Shown here one piece after another: positions 25,308 to 34,289 of a stretch of DNA of 64,000 nt. Source of the stretch: CAYRYU01 sp964428355 (lineage in GTDB: Bacteria > Muiribacteriota > Ozemobacteria > Ozemobacterales > Ozemobacteraceae); assembly GCA_964428355.1 (NCBI GenBank), contig CAYRYU010000034.1, positions 5,093 through 69,092 on the forward strand, read 5' to 3'. Under the pieces are notes generated by a model, which was not told the DNA's origin, ran no database searches, and saw nothing but the letters and a program-made list of their open reading frames with translations. Each line of letters begins with the position of its first letter. The first letter of the stretch is position 1. A program made the position numbers and the translations under genes.

Positions 25308-26261
25308 CTAACCGCGGGCCTTCTTCCGGGGATTGGTTTTCGGTTTGGACGCCGCACGGGGTTGGGAAGCCCTGATATGGGCGGGCCCTGCGATTTCTCG
25401 TTTCACAGGCTTCAGCGAGACCACCAGTGGGCCGTCCAGTTCCTGGAGAGGGAACACGTCTTGGTATTCCGAATACCCCATGTGCTCGCAGGCGATCCGG
25501 GCAACCTTCATCTGGACCCCCGAGAGCTTGAAATCACCGTGCAGATCGGTGACCGCCTCCAGCGAGCCGGTTTTCACGCGGGCGTCCGGGAGAGGTTTCC
25601 CGGTATCGGCATCCAGGATTCGCCCGGTGAGGTCACGGACATCCTCGGACAATGGGATGTAGAGGATCCTTCGGGCATCGGGATCGCCGACCACGGTCGC
25701 CTGCGACGGTTTGTATCCTTCGCATCGAGCCCCGATCTCGACCTTTCCCCCCTCGGGAACGGAGAACGAAAAGTTCCCCAGTTCGTCAACGTTGACGGTC
25801 TTTTCCCCGATGGTAACGCTGGCCTGGTTGATGCAAAGGTTCGTCCTGGAGTCCTTGACTTTTCCCCGGAAAAGAAGCCCCTTCGCGGGTTTTGCAGAGT
25901 CGTTCCCGGCTTCCACGAGAACCGCTCCGGCATTTGCCGGGGCCGCCGCAGGAGCCGTTACGGCCTTGTCGGCCAGGCGATTCACCTGGTTCGCAGGAGA
26001 GACAGCCTTTGTCCTGGCTGCGTCCCTGGCTTCCTGATAGAGGACCGTTTCGGTGAACTTCGATTTCTCCGCGGTTGATCCAGGGGATATTCCCGTGCCA
26101 ATGGATTCGGGTTCGGCGAACATCTCACCGAAGGTCGCCGTGTTCAAGGCAACCAGGATGAAAATGGGGTATCCGATCATCGCGAGGAGGTTTCTGGGCG
26201 TAACAAGCCGTTCCCGGAGCTTCCGCAACTCTGCTTTAATCCGAATGGGTCTCAAGTCCAT
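25308..26261 (-). CDS. membrane-anchored protein with carboxypeptidase-regulatory-like domains
   Basis: 317 aa. A basic N-terminal ~25 residues precede one membrane helix (about 27-46), an Ala/Lys-rich stalk (about 50-130), then two carboxypeptidase-D regulatory-like Ig folds: 'GKVKDSRTNLCINQASVTIG' and 'GRILDADTGKPLPDARVKTG'. A basic, Pro-rich tail ends the protein. Such domains are extracytoplasmic binding modules, and the specific ligand is unknown. It converges with the glucosaminidase (22 bp) and diverges from the carbamoyltransferase operon. Confidence 0.7.
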   Translation of the reverse strand: MDLRPIRIKAELRKLRERLVTPRNLLAMIGYPIFILVALNTATFGEMFAEPESIGTGISPGSTAEKSKFTETVLYQEARDAARTKAVSPANQVNRLADKAVTAPAAAPANAGAVLVEAGNDSAKPAKGLLFRGKVKDSRTNLCINQASVTIGEKTVNVDELGNFSFSVPEGGKVEIGARCEGYKPSQATVVGDPDARRILYIPLSEDVRDLTGRILDADTGKPLPDARVKTGSLEAVTDLHGDFKLSGVQMKVARIACEHMGYSEYQDVFPLQELDGPLVVSLKPVKREIAGPAHIRASQPRAASKPKTNPRKKARG

Positions 26262-26384
26262 ATGCTGTTCCTCTGCATGGGGTTGGAAATACTATCGGCG
26301 CTTTTCCCGCCGGAATGAACCGGTAATTTGGTGAGCAGTAAGGGGATTTGTGATAGAATCTCCGAACGTCGAGGGAGATGTCCG

Positions 26385-28088
26385 ATGATCGTTCTGGGCT
26401 TGAATTCCGTCTACCATGAATCATCCGTCGCGGTTCTTGTCGACGGAGAACTGGTTTTCTTCGCCGAAGAGGAGCGGTTCAACCGCCGGAAGCATGGGAA
26501 GGAGTCGTTGATCGACAACCCCCACGTGCTCCCCGAGTGCCTTCTTTCTAAGGGCCTCGAACACGCGGGAATCAGGTTTTCCGACATCGATCTCGTTGCC
26601 TTCTCCTTCGATTCGGCGGGACGACGGCGGAACATCGGCGTAGATCGCCACGCCGAACCAGGCGGGTGGGGAACCCGCGAGGGCGAGGAGAAGTTCCATT
26701 CACTCGTCATGGCAGTCCCATCGAGCCTTGGCAAACTCATCGGAAGGAGTATCGACGAGCGTTTCCGCTGGATTCCCCATCATCTTGCCCATGCCGGGTC
26801 GGCATTCTTCTGTTCCCCCTTCGACGAAGCAGGCATCCTGATCATCGACGGAATCGGGGAGTTCGACTCCATCCTTGCCGCCCGAGGCCGGGACAGGGAA
26901 ATCACCCCGCTGTTCCGGGTTCCCTACCCGCACAGTCTGGGTTTCCTTTGGGAGAAGTTCTGTAAGTATCTTGGGTTTTCCGAATACGATGCCTGCAAGG
27001 TGATGGGCTTGAGCAGCTACGGAACCCCTCTACGATTCCAGAAGGAGTTCTCCTCGATCGCACGCCAGGTTGAAAATGGCCTTTTCGAACTGGATCTCGA
27101 TGTGCTCCGATTCCGTTCCGCCGACCTGAAACCCCTTGAAGACCTGTTCGGGCCGGCACGCCCGCGCGGAGGGCCCCTCGAGAACCGGCATGCCGATGTC
27201 GCGGCCGTTCTCCAGGAATTCACGGCCAACGCGGTCATGGCGCTCGCCAGGCGTACCGCGACCGAAGCTGGCTCCCGAAACCTCTGCCTTGCGGGCGGAG
27301 TGGCTTTGAACTGCGTGATCAACTCCCTTCTTTCCCATGACCCGTCCTTCGAACGGCTCTTCATCCCCCCCGCCGCGAACGATGCGGGAACAGCCCTCGG
27401 AGCGGCTCTTCAGGTTTGGTGCGGGGAGTATGGCCGGGAACGGAAGACGAACCTGAACCACGCTTACTGGGGTCCGGATTACTCCGCCTCCGACATCGAG
27501 GAAACACTGAAAAAGCGGGGGTTCGAGTATCGGACGCTCGAAGATCCCTCCGCCGAGGGTGCCCGCCTGGTAGCAGAAGGAAACATCGTCGGGTGGTTCC
27601 AGGGGCGGATGGAGATGGGGCCGCGGGCATTGGGAAACCGCTCGCTTCTCGCCGATCCCCGCCGGCCGGATATGCGGGAGATCCTCAATCACAAGGTCAA
27701 GCACCGGGAACCGTTCCGGCCTTTCGCCCCGAGCGTGCTGACCGAGAAGGCCCGGGAATGGTTCGAGCTTCCCCCCAACGCGCTTCCGGCCGATTTCATG
27801 CTTCTCGCCCCGAAGATCAGGTCGCCCCACGAAAAAGCCATCCCCGCGGTTACCCACGTCGACGGCACAAGCCGGATACAGACGGTCCGCAAGGACACCA
27901 ATCCCCGCTACCATGCCCTCATCACGGAGTTCGACAGATTGACCGGGGTTCCCCTGGTATTGAATACGTCCTTCAACGACAGCGAGCCGATCGTGATGTC
28001 TCCCGACGACGCATTGAACACTTTCCTGAAGACCCGGATCGACGCGGTGATCCTCGACAGGTTCCTGGTCCGGCGAAAGCGCTCCTGA
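26385..28088 (+). CDS. carbamoyltransferase (NodU/CmcH/TobZ family)
   Basis: 567 aa. Transfers a carbamoyl group from carbamoyl phosphate to a hydroxyl, via carbamoyl-AMP. N-terminal Kae1-like domain: 'GLNSVYHESSVAVLVDGEL', 'FAEEERFNRRKH', 'HHLAHAGSAFFCSPF', 'CLAGGVALNCVINS'. C-terminal domain: 'GRMEMGPRALGNRSLLADP' and 'REPFRPFAPSVL', 'GVPLVLNTSFNDSEPIV'. Length is normal for the family. ATG 26385 follows GAGGGAG by eight bases; a -10 (TAGAAT, 26354-26359) lies upstream with no good -35. First gene of a four-gene operon with rSAM, molybdopterin-pentapeptide and protease genes. The acceptor is unknown; in other systems it is a sugar or antibiotic. Confidence 0.92.
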   Translation: MIVLGLNSVYHESSVAVLVDGELVFFAEEERFNRRKHGKESLIDNPHVLPECLLSKGLEHAGIRFSDIDLVAFSFDSAGRRRNIGVDRHAEPGGWGTREGEEKFHSLVMAVPSSLGKLIGRSIDERFRWIPHHLAHAGSAFFCSPFDEAGILIIDGIGEFDSILAARGRDREITPLFRVPYPHSLGFLWEKFCKYLGFSEYDACKVMGLSSYGTPLRFQKEFSSIARQVENGLFELDLDVLRFRSADLKPLEDLFGPARPRGGPLENRHADVAAVLQEFTANAVMALARRTATEAGSRNLCLAGGVALNCVINSLLSHDPSFERLFIPPAANDAGTALGAALQVWCGEYGRERKTNLNHAYWGPDYSASDIEETLKKRGFEYRTLEDPSAEGARLVAEGNIVGWFQGRMEMGPRALGNRSLLADPRRPDMREILNHKVKHREPFRPFAPSVLTEKAREWFELPPNALPADFMLLAPKIRSPHEKAIPAVTHVDGTSRIQTVRKDTNPRYHALITEFDRLTGVPLVLNTSFNDSEPIVMSPDDALNTFLKTRIDAVILDRFLVRRKRS

Positions 28089-28095
28089 AGAACCG

Positions 28096-29061
28096 ATGGG
28101 CTGCGAATCCTCTCCGGTTTCCCACGCCGTCCCGAATGCCGATTCCCTGTTCGATCCCGTAGAGGGTTCCCGGGGCCTCCGTCTGGCCCTGGTATTCGGA
28201 AACGAGGCTCCGCAGGGGAAATGCCCGTTCTTCGGAAACCAGTGTTCGCACTGCGACCTTGGAGAGGGGGAAGGAATCCGCTTCACCCCCGAGATCAACC
28301 GCGCACGTCTGGACTTTTTCCGGAGCCACTACTCGGAAGCCCTCGGGAAGGTCAACCACCTGGTGGTCTATAACTCAGGGTCCACCCTTCATTCCCTTGA
28401 GCTTTCCGATGAAACACTCGGGAACATCCTGGAGTTCGCCGGTGGAATTCCATCCCTCCGACGTGTCAGCTTCGACTCCCGGGAGGATTTCGTCACCACC
28501 CAAAAGCTAGACCGGATCTTCTCCGCCCTTCGCCCTGACCAGACCGCGACCATCACCCTCGGCCTCGAGTCGCAGGATGACACGGTCCGGATGAAAACGC
28601 TGGGAAAGCGGATCACGCGTGAGGAGATGGAAAGCGTTTTCCGCCAGGTCGCGGGCCGGGCTCCGCGCGGAGGAATCGACCTCAACATCCTTTTTCAGCC
28701 ACCAGGGCTTCTGGGAAACGAGGCCGTCGATGAAGCACTCGCAACCGTCGGATACGGACTCGAAATGGGAGCCCGGTTCAAAGTCCCCGTCGATTTCAAC
28801 TTCCATCCTTATTACCCCAGCTGGAGGGGAACCCTCGAGCACCCGAACCATCCTCGCGCGATCGTGCAGGATGCCATCCGATGTCTCATCCTCGCCATCC
28901 GGCTCATCAGGGAACACAGCCCGGATTCAAGGCTGTTCGTCGGGTTGAATGACGAAGGCCACGATCAGCAATCGGCCAGACGGCAACGGGACCTTTACCT
29001 GTACATTCGCGGCCTGAAATCGTTCAACGTCACCCAGGACGAAAAGGACCTTCGGATATGA
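28096..29061 (+). CDS. radical SAM protein with CX6CX2C cluster motif
   Basis: 321 aa. The cluster cysteines are Cys43, Cys50 and Cys53 in 'GKCPFFGNQCSHCDLG'. The CX6CX2C spacing differs from the canonical CX3CX2C but recalls the Elp3-like/TIGR01210 branch. Further radical-SAM landmarks are 'VVYNSGSTLHS', 'ITLGLESQDDTVR' (SAM-binding strand with Glu) and 'GIDLNILFQPPGL'. No TRAM or SPASM domain follows. It starts 7 bp after the carbamoyltransferase and overlaps the next gene by 4 bp, so a shared task is likely. The chemical reaction cannot be named. Confidence 0.82.
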   Translation: MGCESSPVSHAVPNADSLFDPVEGSRGLRLALVFGNEAPQGKCPFFGNQCSHCDLGEGEGIRFTPEINRARLDFFRSHYSEALGKVNHLVVYNSGSTLHSLELSDETLGNILEFAGGIPSLRRVSFDSREDFVTTQKLDRIFSALRPDQTATITLGLESQDDTVRMKTLGKRITREEMESVFRQVAGRAPRGGIDLNILFQPPGLLGNEAVDEALATVGYGLEMGARFKVPVDFNFHPYYPSWRGTLEHPNHPRAIVQDAIRCLILAIRLIREHSPDSRLFVGLNDEGHDQQSARRQRDLYLYIRGLKSFNVTQDEKDLRI

Positions 29062-30071
29062 CCCCGCTTCCACCAGGTCAGCAGCCTGCCAGGAAGCTTC
29101 CGGTGGAAGGGGAGACCGCCCCCGCACCCGACGGCCTCAACCTCGAAACCTGGCGTCTTTCGGTCGGAGGGGAAGTACGCTTTCCCCTTTCCCTTCAATG
29201 GGAGGAATTCCTTGCCCTGCCGCAAGTGGACCGGACCTACGACATCCATTGCGTGACGAGATGGTCGAAGCCGGCCTGCAGGTGGCGGGGAATGCTGTTA
29301 TCGGAGCTCATATCCCGGGTTGAGCCTCTTTCCGAGGCAAGGTTCGTCAGGTTCGTCTCCTTTTCGGAAAGGGACCACGACACCTCGCTCCCTCTCGATT
29401 TCTGCCGGAAGGAGGAGGTTCTTTTCGCTCACACGCTTGACGGTAGCCCCCTTTCGGTCGGACACGGGTTTCCGCTTCGAACGGTCGTTCCCGCCCGTTA
29501 TTTCTATAAAAGCTTGAAATGGGTGAAGGAGGTTTCTTTCGTCCGCGAGGATGTTCCAGGGTACTGGGAGCGGAACGGTTACCATAACAACGCCGATTTC
29601 AACCTGGAGGAACGGTTCGTTTCGGGGAACCTTCCTCCCGCGGAGGTTTCCAGGCTTCGCGTCAGTGGAGATCTCAAGCGGTTCGGGGGAAGGACGCTGG
29701 TCTCGCTCGATCTCCGGGGGGCGGCCTTTTCCGGCAAGAACTTAGACGGCGTGGTGCTGAAGAACTGCTTTTTCAACGGAGCGGATCTCAGGGGCGTCAG
29801 CCTCCAGAAAGCCAATCTTTCGAACTCGGATTTCCGGAACGCTGATCTGAGGGGCGCAAACCTTTCCGAAGCGGATGTGAGCGGGGCGATCTTCGCGGGA
29901 GCGGACCTCCGGGGTTGCGTGTTCCGAAAAACCCTGCTTTCCGCGACCGAATTTTTCAGGCCGGGGGAACCCGAACCGAAGGTTGATGGCATGGAAATGG
30001 AGGATATCCTCCCGGGCGGGCTTTCCGAAACCCAGGTCGATTTCCTTTCGAAAAAAGGGGTCAGAATGTGA
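29058..30071 (+). CDS. sulfite-oxidase-fold molybdopterin protein fused to pentapeptide repeats
   Basis: 337 aa. Residues ~30-185 match the oxidoreductase molybdopterin-binding (SUOX/MsrP/YuiH) fold, with the Mo-ligating Cys65 in 'YDIHCVTRWSKPACRWRG' and the typical 'HGFPLRTVVPARYFYKSLKW'. Residues ~205-295 are about 15 pentapeptide repeats, A(D/N)LxG-type, forming a right-handed beta-helix. No Tat or Sec signal is visible, so it is likely cytoplasmic, unlike MsrP. 4-bp overlaps at both ends place it firmly in the carbamoyltransferase-rSAM-protease operon. The fusion is unusual; substrate and redox partner are unknown. Confidence 0.85.
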   Translation: MTPLPPGQQPARKLPVEGETAPAPDGLNLETWRLSVGGEVRFPLSLQWEEFLALPQVDRTYDIHCVTRWSKPACRWRGMLLSELISRVEPLSEARFVRFVSFSERDHDTSLPLDFCRKEEVLFAHTLDGSPLSVGHGFPLRTVVPARYFYKSLKWVKEVSFVREDVPGYWERNGYHNNADFNLEERFVSGNLPPAEVSRLRVSGDLKRFGGRTLVSLDLRGAAFSGKNLDGVVLKNCFFNGADLRGVSLQKANLSNSDFRNADLRGANLSEADVSGAIFAGADLRGCVFRKTLLSATEFFRPGEPEPKVDGMEMEDILPGGLSETQVDFLSKKGVRM

Positions 30072-31114
30072 TTCCCAGACGCTCATTGGTCCTTTTTCTT
30101 TTCGCTCTTCTCCTTCCCGCATGGAAAGCCTGCTCCGAAACTCCCCGTGAAATTGCCCGGAAGACCTTCCCCTCCGTGGTCATTCTCCTGATGGAGGACG
30201 AGAAGGGGCAACCGGTCTCTATCGGAAGCGGGTTTTTCGTAAAGGACAACCTTCTGGCCACCAATCTTCACGTTCTCGAAGGAGCCGTGGGGGGATACGC
30301 GAAACTCATCGGGGCCAAGGACCGTTTCAAATTGAGCGGGGTTGCAAACGTCGATTTCACGAATGATCTCGTTCTTCTAACCGTCGAGGAGCGGAAGGGA
30401 ACTCCTCTTCCTCTCGGGGATGATTCGCAAACCCAGGTTGGAGACGAGATTTTTGCGGTGGGGAACCCCCAGGGCCTCGAAGGGACTTTTTCGCAGGGAA
30501 TCGTGAGCGGGATCAGGCGTTATGGAAACGAGACGGTTCTCCAGATCACGGCTCCGATCTCCCCGGGAAGCAGCGGAGGTCCTGTTCTCGATTCGGAGGC
30601 CAGAGTGATCGGGGTCGCGGTCGCGACCTTCAAGGGGGGGCAGAATCTCAACTTCGCCATCCCCGTATCCTCACTCCGGAAACTGATCAACGATGCGGGG
30701 CCCACCAAGCCTTTTTCCAAGGTCCTCAAGCCCGCCCGGGAGCTTTCCCTGCTCGAACAGATCGGGGAAAAGCCGACCAGCGGAATCGAAGGGGAAAACT
30801 TCATGTGGGACGTCCGGGAAGAGGAAGCGAGCGGAACGATGCGGGGCTCCTATACCTTTTCGCTTTCGAACAAGCTTCACCAACCGGTAAGAAACATCCT
30901 CTGCCTCGTGATTTTCTACGATTCCAACGGCCAGCCTCTCGACGTCGAAGTGGTCAAGATGCCGGGGCTCATTCCCCCAAACCTGGCCAAAAGGGTGTCC
31001 GGGGCTGTCGATCCGAGCGTTCAGAGGCTGACCACCAACAAGTGGACCGTCACCCCAAACAACCGCGTCGAGTTCCGGATACTCAACTTCGAGGTCGCCC
31101 AGGGGTTCGAGTGA
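30068..31114 (+). CDS. secreted trypsin-like (S1C) serine protease with extra C-terminal domain
   Basis: 348 aa from a GTG that overlaps the previous stop (GTGA). Signal peptide about 1-21. Catalytic triad His68 ('ATNLHVLEG'), Asp100 ('FTNDLVLL') and Ser169 ('GSSGGP') as in DegP/HtrA. There is no PDZ domain. Instead residues ~240-348 form a predicted beta-sandwich ('FSLSNKLHQPVRNILCLVIF', 'VVKMPGLIPPNLAKRVSG') of unknown type. Acts in the periplasm or outside. Last gene of the operon, and the only one with an export signal; how it links to the cytoplasmic partners is not clear. Confidence 0.88.
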   Translation: MIPRRSLVLFLFALLLPAWKACSETPREIARKTFPSVVILLMEDEKGQPVSIGSGFFVKDNLLATNLHVLEGAVGGYAKLIGAKDRFKLSGVANVDFTNDLVLLTVEERKGTPLPLGDDSQTQVGDEIFAVGNPQGLEGTFSQGIVSGIRRYGNETVLQITAPISPGSSGGPVLDSEARVIGVAVATFKGGQNLNFAIPVSSLRKLINDAGPTKPFSKVLKPARELSLLEQIGEKPTSGIEGENFMWDVREEEASGTMRGSYTFSLSNKLHQPVRNILCLVIFYDSNGQPLDVEVVKMPGLIPPNLAKRVSGAVDPSVQRLTTNKWTVTPNNRVEFRILNFEVAQGFE

Positions 31115-31150
31115 CCTTTTCCCGCCACGAACCGCGAATCCGGCGGTGTT

Positions 31151-32614
31151 TCAGGCCTTCCTGGATCGACCGGGAAGCCGAAACCGTTTGATCTTGTACA
31201 AAAGGTTCCGGACCGAGATTCCCAGGAATCCGGCGGTTTTCTGGCGATTCCCCCCGAACTTCTCGAGGGCTGCCTGGATCGCCCGGCGTTCGGCTTCCTC
31301 GAGGGGAGCCATTCCGGGAAGGGGGGTTCCGGGTTCAATTTGAGTGGTCGGCCGCATGGAATTCCGCGATAGGTCGTGGCTCGGGTCCGGGTTCCCCGGG
31401 GAATCCTGATCAGGGTGGATACTGCCATCCGCCCTGGACCCGCCCTGGTCCAATCCATGCCAGTCACCCGCCTTGATCTCTTCCCCATCCATCAACAATA
31501 AAGTGGCTTCGACAGAATTGGACAGTTCCCGGACATTTCCCGGCCATTGCCAGGATTCAAGCTGTTTCCAGGCGGTTTCCGAAACCCGCGGAACGGTTCT
31601 TCCAAAACGGCCCGCGAATTCCGCGAGAAAGCGGGATGCAAGGAACCGGATGTCGAGCGGACGTTGTCGCAACGGGGGGATCGTGAGAACCACGACCGAA
31701 AGACGGTAGAACAGGTCCTCCCGGAAGGTTCCCGCTTGAATGGCCTTACGGAGGTCACGATTGGTCGCGGCAAGAAGACGGGCGTCGAAGCGGAGGAGAC
31801 GATCTCCTCCCACCCGGCGGAACTCGCGTTCCTGCAAGACTCGAAGAAGCTTGGGTTGGACCGGAAGTGGGATTTCCCCTATCTCGTCGAGGAAAAGGGT
31901 TGCCCGGTCCGCCTCCTCGAAACGCCCAAGGCGCCTGTCGGCTGCACCGGTGAAAGCCCCCCGTTCATGCCCGAAGAATTCGCTTTCCATGAGGTTTTCA
32001 GGAACCGCGGAACAGTTCACCGTTACGAGGGGCCGATCCCGCCTGGACCCCGACTGATGGATCAGTCTTGCGAGCCGTTCCTTTCCGGATCCCGATTCAC
32101 CGCAAATCATCACCGTGACGTCATTGGCGGCCACCTTTCGGGCCTGGTCGAGAACCGAAATCATCGCCGGGTCTGCGGCGGGAAATGGGTCCGCCGCTTC
32201 GGCCTGGGCGAGGAGAGTCCGGTTCTGACGCTGGAGTCGGCCATTGTCGAGGATGCGACGGATCGACCGGACAAGATCGTCGACATGCCCCAGCGGCTTC
32301 GTCAGGTAGTCCGCAGCACCTTCCTTTATCGCCTCCACTGCGGAGGGGATCGATCCATGGGCCGTGAGGAAGATGATGGGAAGATCCGGGTCCTTGCCGT
32401 GGAGTCGTCGCATAACCTCCCGTCCGTCCATTCCTGGCATGACAAGATCGAGCACTGCGAGGTCCACTGCCCTGCGGCGCGTGATTTCGAGAGCCTCGGG
32501 ACCGTTGGAAGCTTCGATCACCGCAAATCCCGCGGAATCCAGGACCGCCCGCAACACGGTACGGTTTGAGGCCTCGTCATCGACGAGCAGAACGGTCTCA
32601 CGGGATTCGGACAT
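31151..32614 (-). CDS. sigma-54-dependent response regulator (NtrC family)
   Basis: 487 aa from ATG 32614 (GGGAGA upstream). Receiver about 1-120 with Asp56 in 'LAVLDLVMPGMDG'. AAA+ domain with Walker A 'GESGSGKERL', the sigma-54-contact loop 'GAFTGA' and Walker B 'LFLDEIGEIP'. A linker is followed by a Fis-type helix-turn-helix at the end ('EKFGGNRQKTAGFLGISVRN'). It activates RNA polymerase-sigma54 from upstream sites. Its start overlaps the kinase by 17 bp. Candidate sites at 34117-34165 and a sigma-54 promoter at 34230 lie beside the pair. Confidence 0.95.
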   Translation of the reverse strand: MSESRETVLLVDDEASNRTVLRAVLDSAGFAVIEASNGPEALEITRRRAVDLAVLDLVMPGMDGREVMRRLHGKDPDLPIIFLTAHGSIPSAVEAIKEGAADYLTKPLGHVDDLVRSIRRILDNGRLQRQNRTLLAQAEAADPFPAADPAMISVLDQARKVAANDVTVMICGESGSGKERLARLIHQSGSRRDRPLVTVNCSAVPENLMESEFFGHERGAFTGAADRRLGRFEEADRATLFLDEIGEIPLPVQPKLLRVLQEREFRRVGGDRLLRFDARLLAATNRDLRKAIQAGTFREDLFYRLSVVVLTIPPLRQRPLDIRFLASRFLAEFAGRFGRTVPRVSETAWKQLESWQWPGNVRELSNSVEATLLLMDGEEIKAGDWHGLDQGGSRADGSIHPDQDSPGNPDPSHDLSRNSMRPTTQIEPGTPLPGMAPLEEAERRAIQAALEKFGGNRQKTAGFLGISVRNLLYKIKRFRLPGRSRKA

Positions 32615-33980
32615 CTTTTCTCTCCCTCGGAAGCATGAGTTCGGCAACGCATCCCCCGCCCTCACGGTTATGAAGAACAAGGGAACCGCCATGCGCTTCA
32701 GCCAGCCGGCGGCTGATGACCAGTCCCAGGCCATACCCCCGATTCTTCGTCGAAAGGAAAGGTTCGAACAACCTGGATTCGACCTCGGGAGAAATCCCGG
32801 TTCCCCTGTCCTCGACACGGACCAGAGTTCCTTCCGGTCTGTCGAGGACGACACACTCGACTTTTCCTTCGCGATCCGCATCGAAGGCATTGGAAAAGAG
32901 ATTCTCGAGGATCTGCCCCAAGGCCCCCGGGTCGCAGACGATTGTCGGGAGATCGGCAGGAAGGATGAGGGGAATGGCCGGAATCCGTCTCAGGGTGGCA
33001 AAGCGGTCCAGGATGTTTTTCAAAAGGTCACCGGCGGATTGGGGTGAGGGACTGATTTGAACGGGCCGGGAAAAATCCAGGATTCCCCGGGTCAGGTCCT
33101 CTAGACGCCTGGTCTCATCCTCCACGACCTTGAGCAGTGCTGCCTTGGGATCGGAGGTTGAAAACCCGCTGAGAAGGTGTTGTGCCGCTCCGCGGATTGC
33201 CCCGAGCGGGTTTTTGATCTCGTGAGCAAGACGGGCGGTCATCCGCCCGACTCCTGCAAGATGCGCCTCCCGGCGGGCCTCTTCCCGAATGACCTCCATG
33301 CGCGCCCGAACACGAAGGTTCCAGATCCACAAGCCGGAGATCAGAAGCCAGGCTGTCGGCCAGATCCAGACCTGAATCGCATAGCCCCAGGCGGGGTCCT
33401 CTTCATTCCGGGCGAAGATCACGGCAATCTCGAAAGGGCCACCACCCGGCCGGACACCAGTCCCCACCGTCGAAGGGGCCGTCGGCTCCCCTGAAATCTC
33501 GGGGCTTCTCATCCACCAGGGTCCCCGGCCGGCTCCCCCCCCGGTCCGGATTCCGCTTCCATCAGGTGGACCAGCATGGAAAGGAAAGCGGCCCCAGATC
33601 CATCGGGATTCGAAAATCTCGGCATGAAGGGGGGGCAGGTTTTTCTCGAGACGATCCGCCATGCTTCCGACCGGAGGCTGCACCCAACCGGCCGAATTCC
33701 GGATTCCAAAGGCAACTACTTCCGGATTCACGGAAAGAAGGTCCAGGAGAAGCTGGGAATCCCCGACCAGATCACGCGGACGGTTGCCGGCCATACGGAC
33801 AAGGGCTTCCACCAGCTGCCGGGCTTCCCTTTCACGAACCCAGGTTTGGAGAAGATTACGCTGCAGTGCATTCCAATGGGACATCCACCCGGCCGCCAAA
33901 GCCAGGCAAAAAATGGGAAGAAGGAGGAGAATTCCCTTCGAAGGTTTGGATCGCGCTCCGAATTCGGCATCCATTTCCAT
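32598..33980 (-). CDS. sensor histidine kinase (NtrB-like)
   Basis: 460 aa from ATG 33980; a GTG at 34040 would add 20 residues. Neither has a visible ribosome site, so the start is uncertain. TM1 about 15-37, a periplasmic sensor of ~170 residues with a Gly/Pro-rich stretch, TM2 about 205-225. HisKA has 'RLAHEIKNPLGAIRGA'; ATPase boxes are 'NLFSNAFDAD', 'VEDRGTGI' and 'RGYGLGLVIS'. It phosphorylates the NtrC-type regulator it overlaps. The sensed signal is unknown. Confidence 0.9.
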   Translation of the reverse strand: MEMDAEFGARSKPSKGILLLLPIFCLALAAGWMSHWNALQRNLLQTWVREREARQLVEALVRMAGNRPRDLVGDSQLLLDLLSVNPEVVAFGIRNSAGWVQPPVGSMADRLEKNLPPLHAEIFESRWIWGRFPFHAGPPDGSGIRTGGGAGRGPWWMRSPEISGEPTAPSTVGTGVRPGGGPFEIAVIFARNEEDPAWGYAIQVWIWPTAWLLISGLWIWNLRVRARMEVIREEARREAHLAGVGRMTARLAHEIKNPLGAIRGAAQHLLSGFSTSDPKAALLKVVEDETRRLEDLTRGILDFSRPVQISPSPQSAGDLLKNILDRFATLRRIPAIPLILPADLPTIVCDPGALGQILENLFSNAFDADREGKVECVVLDRPEGTLVRVEDRGTGISPEVESRLFEPFLSTKNRGYGLGLVISRRLAEAHGGSLVLHNREGGGCVAELMLPRERKDVRIP

Positions 33981-34116
33981 AGGATATGCAAAAAGTGAGC
34001 CGAAGGACAGCTTCCTTTCCCCAGATCCCTCACATTTCACAAATGTCGGATTCGGGTGCCTTCAAAAGCATGGGGATGCCTCAAGAACCCCTCAGGAAAC
34101 CAAACGACCAATTTCT

Positions 34117-34165
34117 CTGCATGTAAAACGCAAGGATCTGCACTTTTCAATGCAAGGGCTTGCAG
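34117..34165 (+). promoter_or_regulatory. three upstream activator half-sites at 21-bp spacing
   Basis: CTGCA starts at 34117 and 34138, and CTTGCA at 34159, so the spacing is 21 bp (two helical turns). The first two units also share a GCAAGG at the far end (34130-34135, 34152-34157). They lie 65-113 bp upstream of the sigma-54 promoter, the expected place for enhancer sites of the adjacent NtrC-type activator. Confidence 0.5.
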
Positions 34166-34229
34166 GGTATCAATCTCAGGCGGGGATGGCAAGGCTGACA
34201 ACGAGCTTGCCATAAGCATCAGAGGACTA

Positions 34230-34245
34230 TGGCACCCATTTTGCT
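34230..34245 (+). promoter_or_regulatory. sigma-54 promoter
   Basis: TGGCAC-CCATT-TTGCT matches the -24/-12 consensus, with GG (34231-34232) and GC (34243-34244) exactly ten bases apart. It lies 45 bases upstream of the lipoprotein GTG and beside a sigma-54 activator gene. Confidence 0.8.
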
Positions 34246-34289
34246 CAACTATCTTCAAGCCCAGGAAAATTTCCGATTCGGAGGTACTT

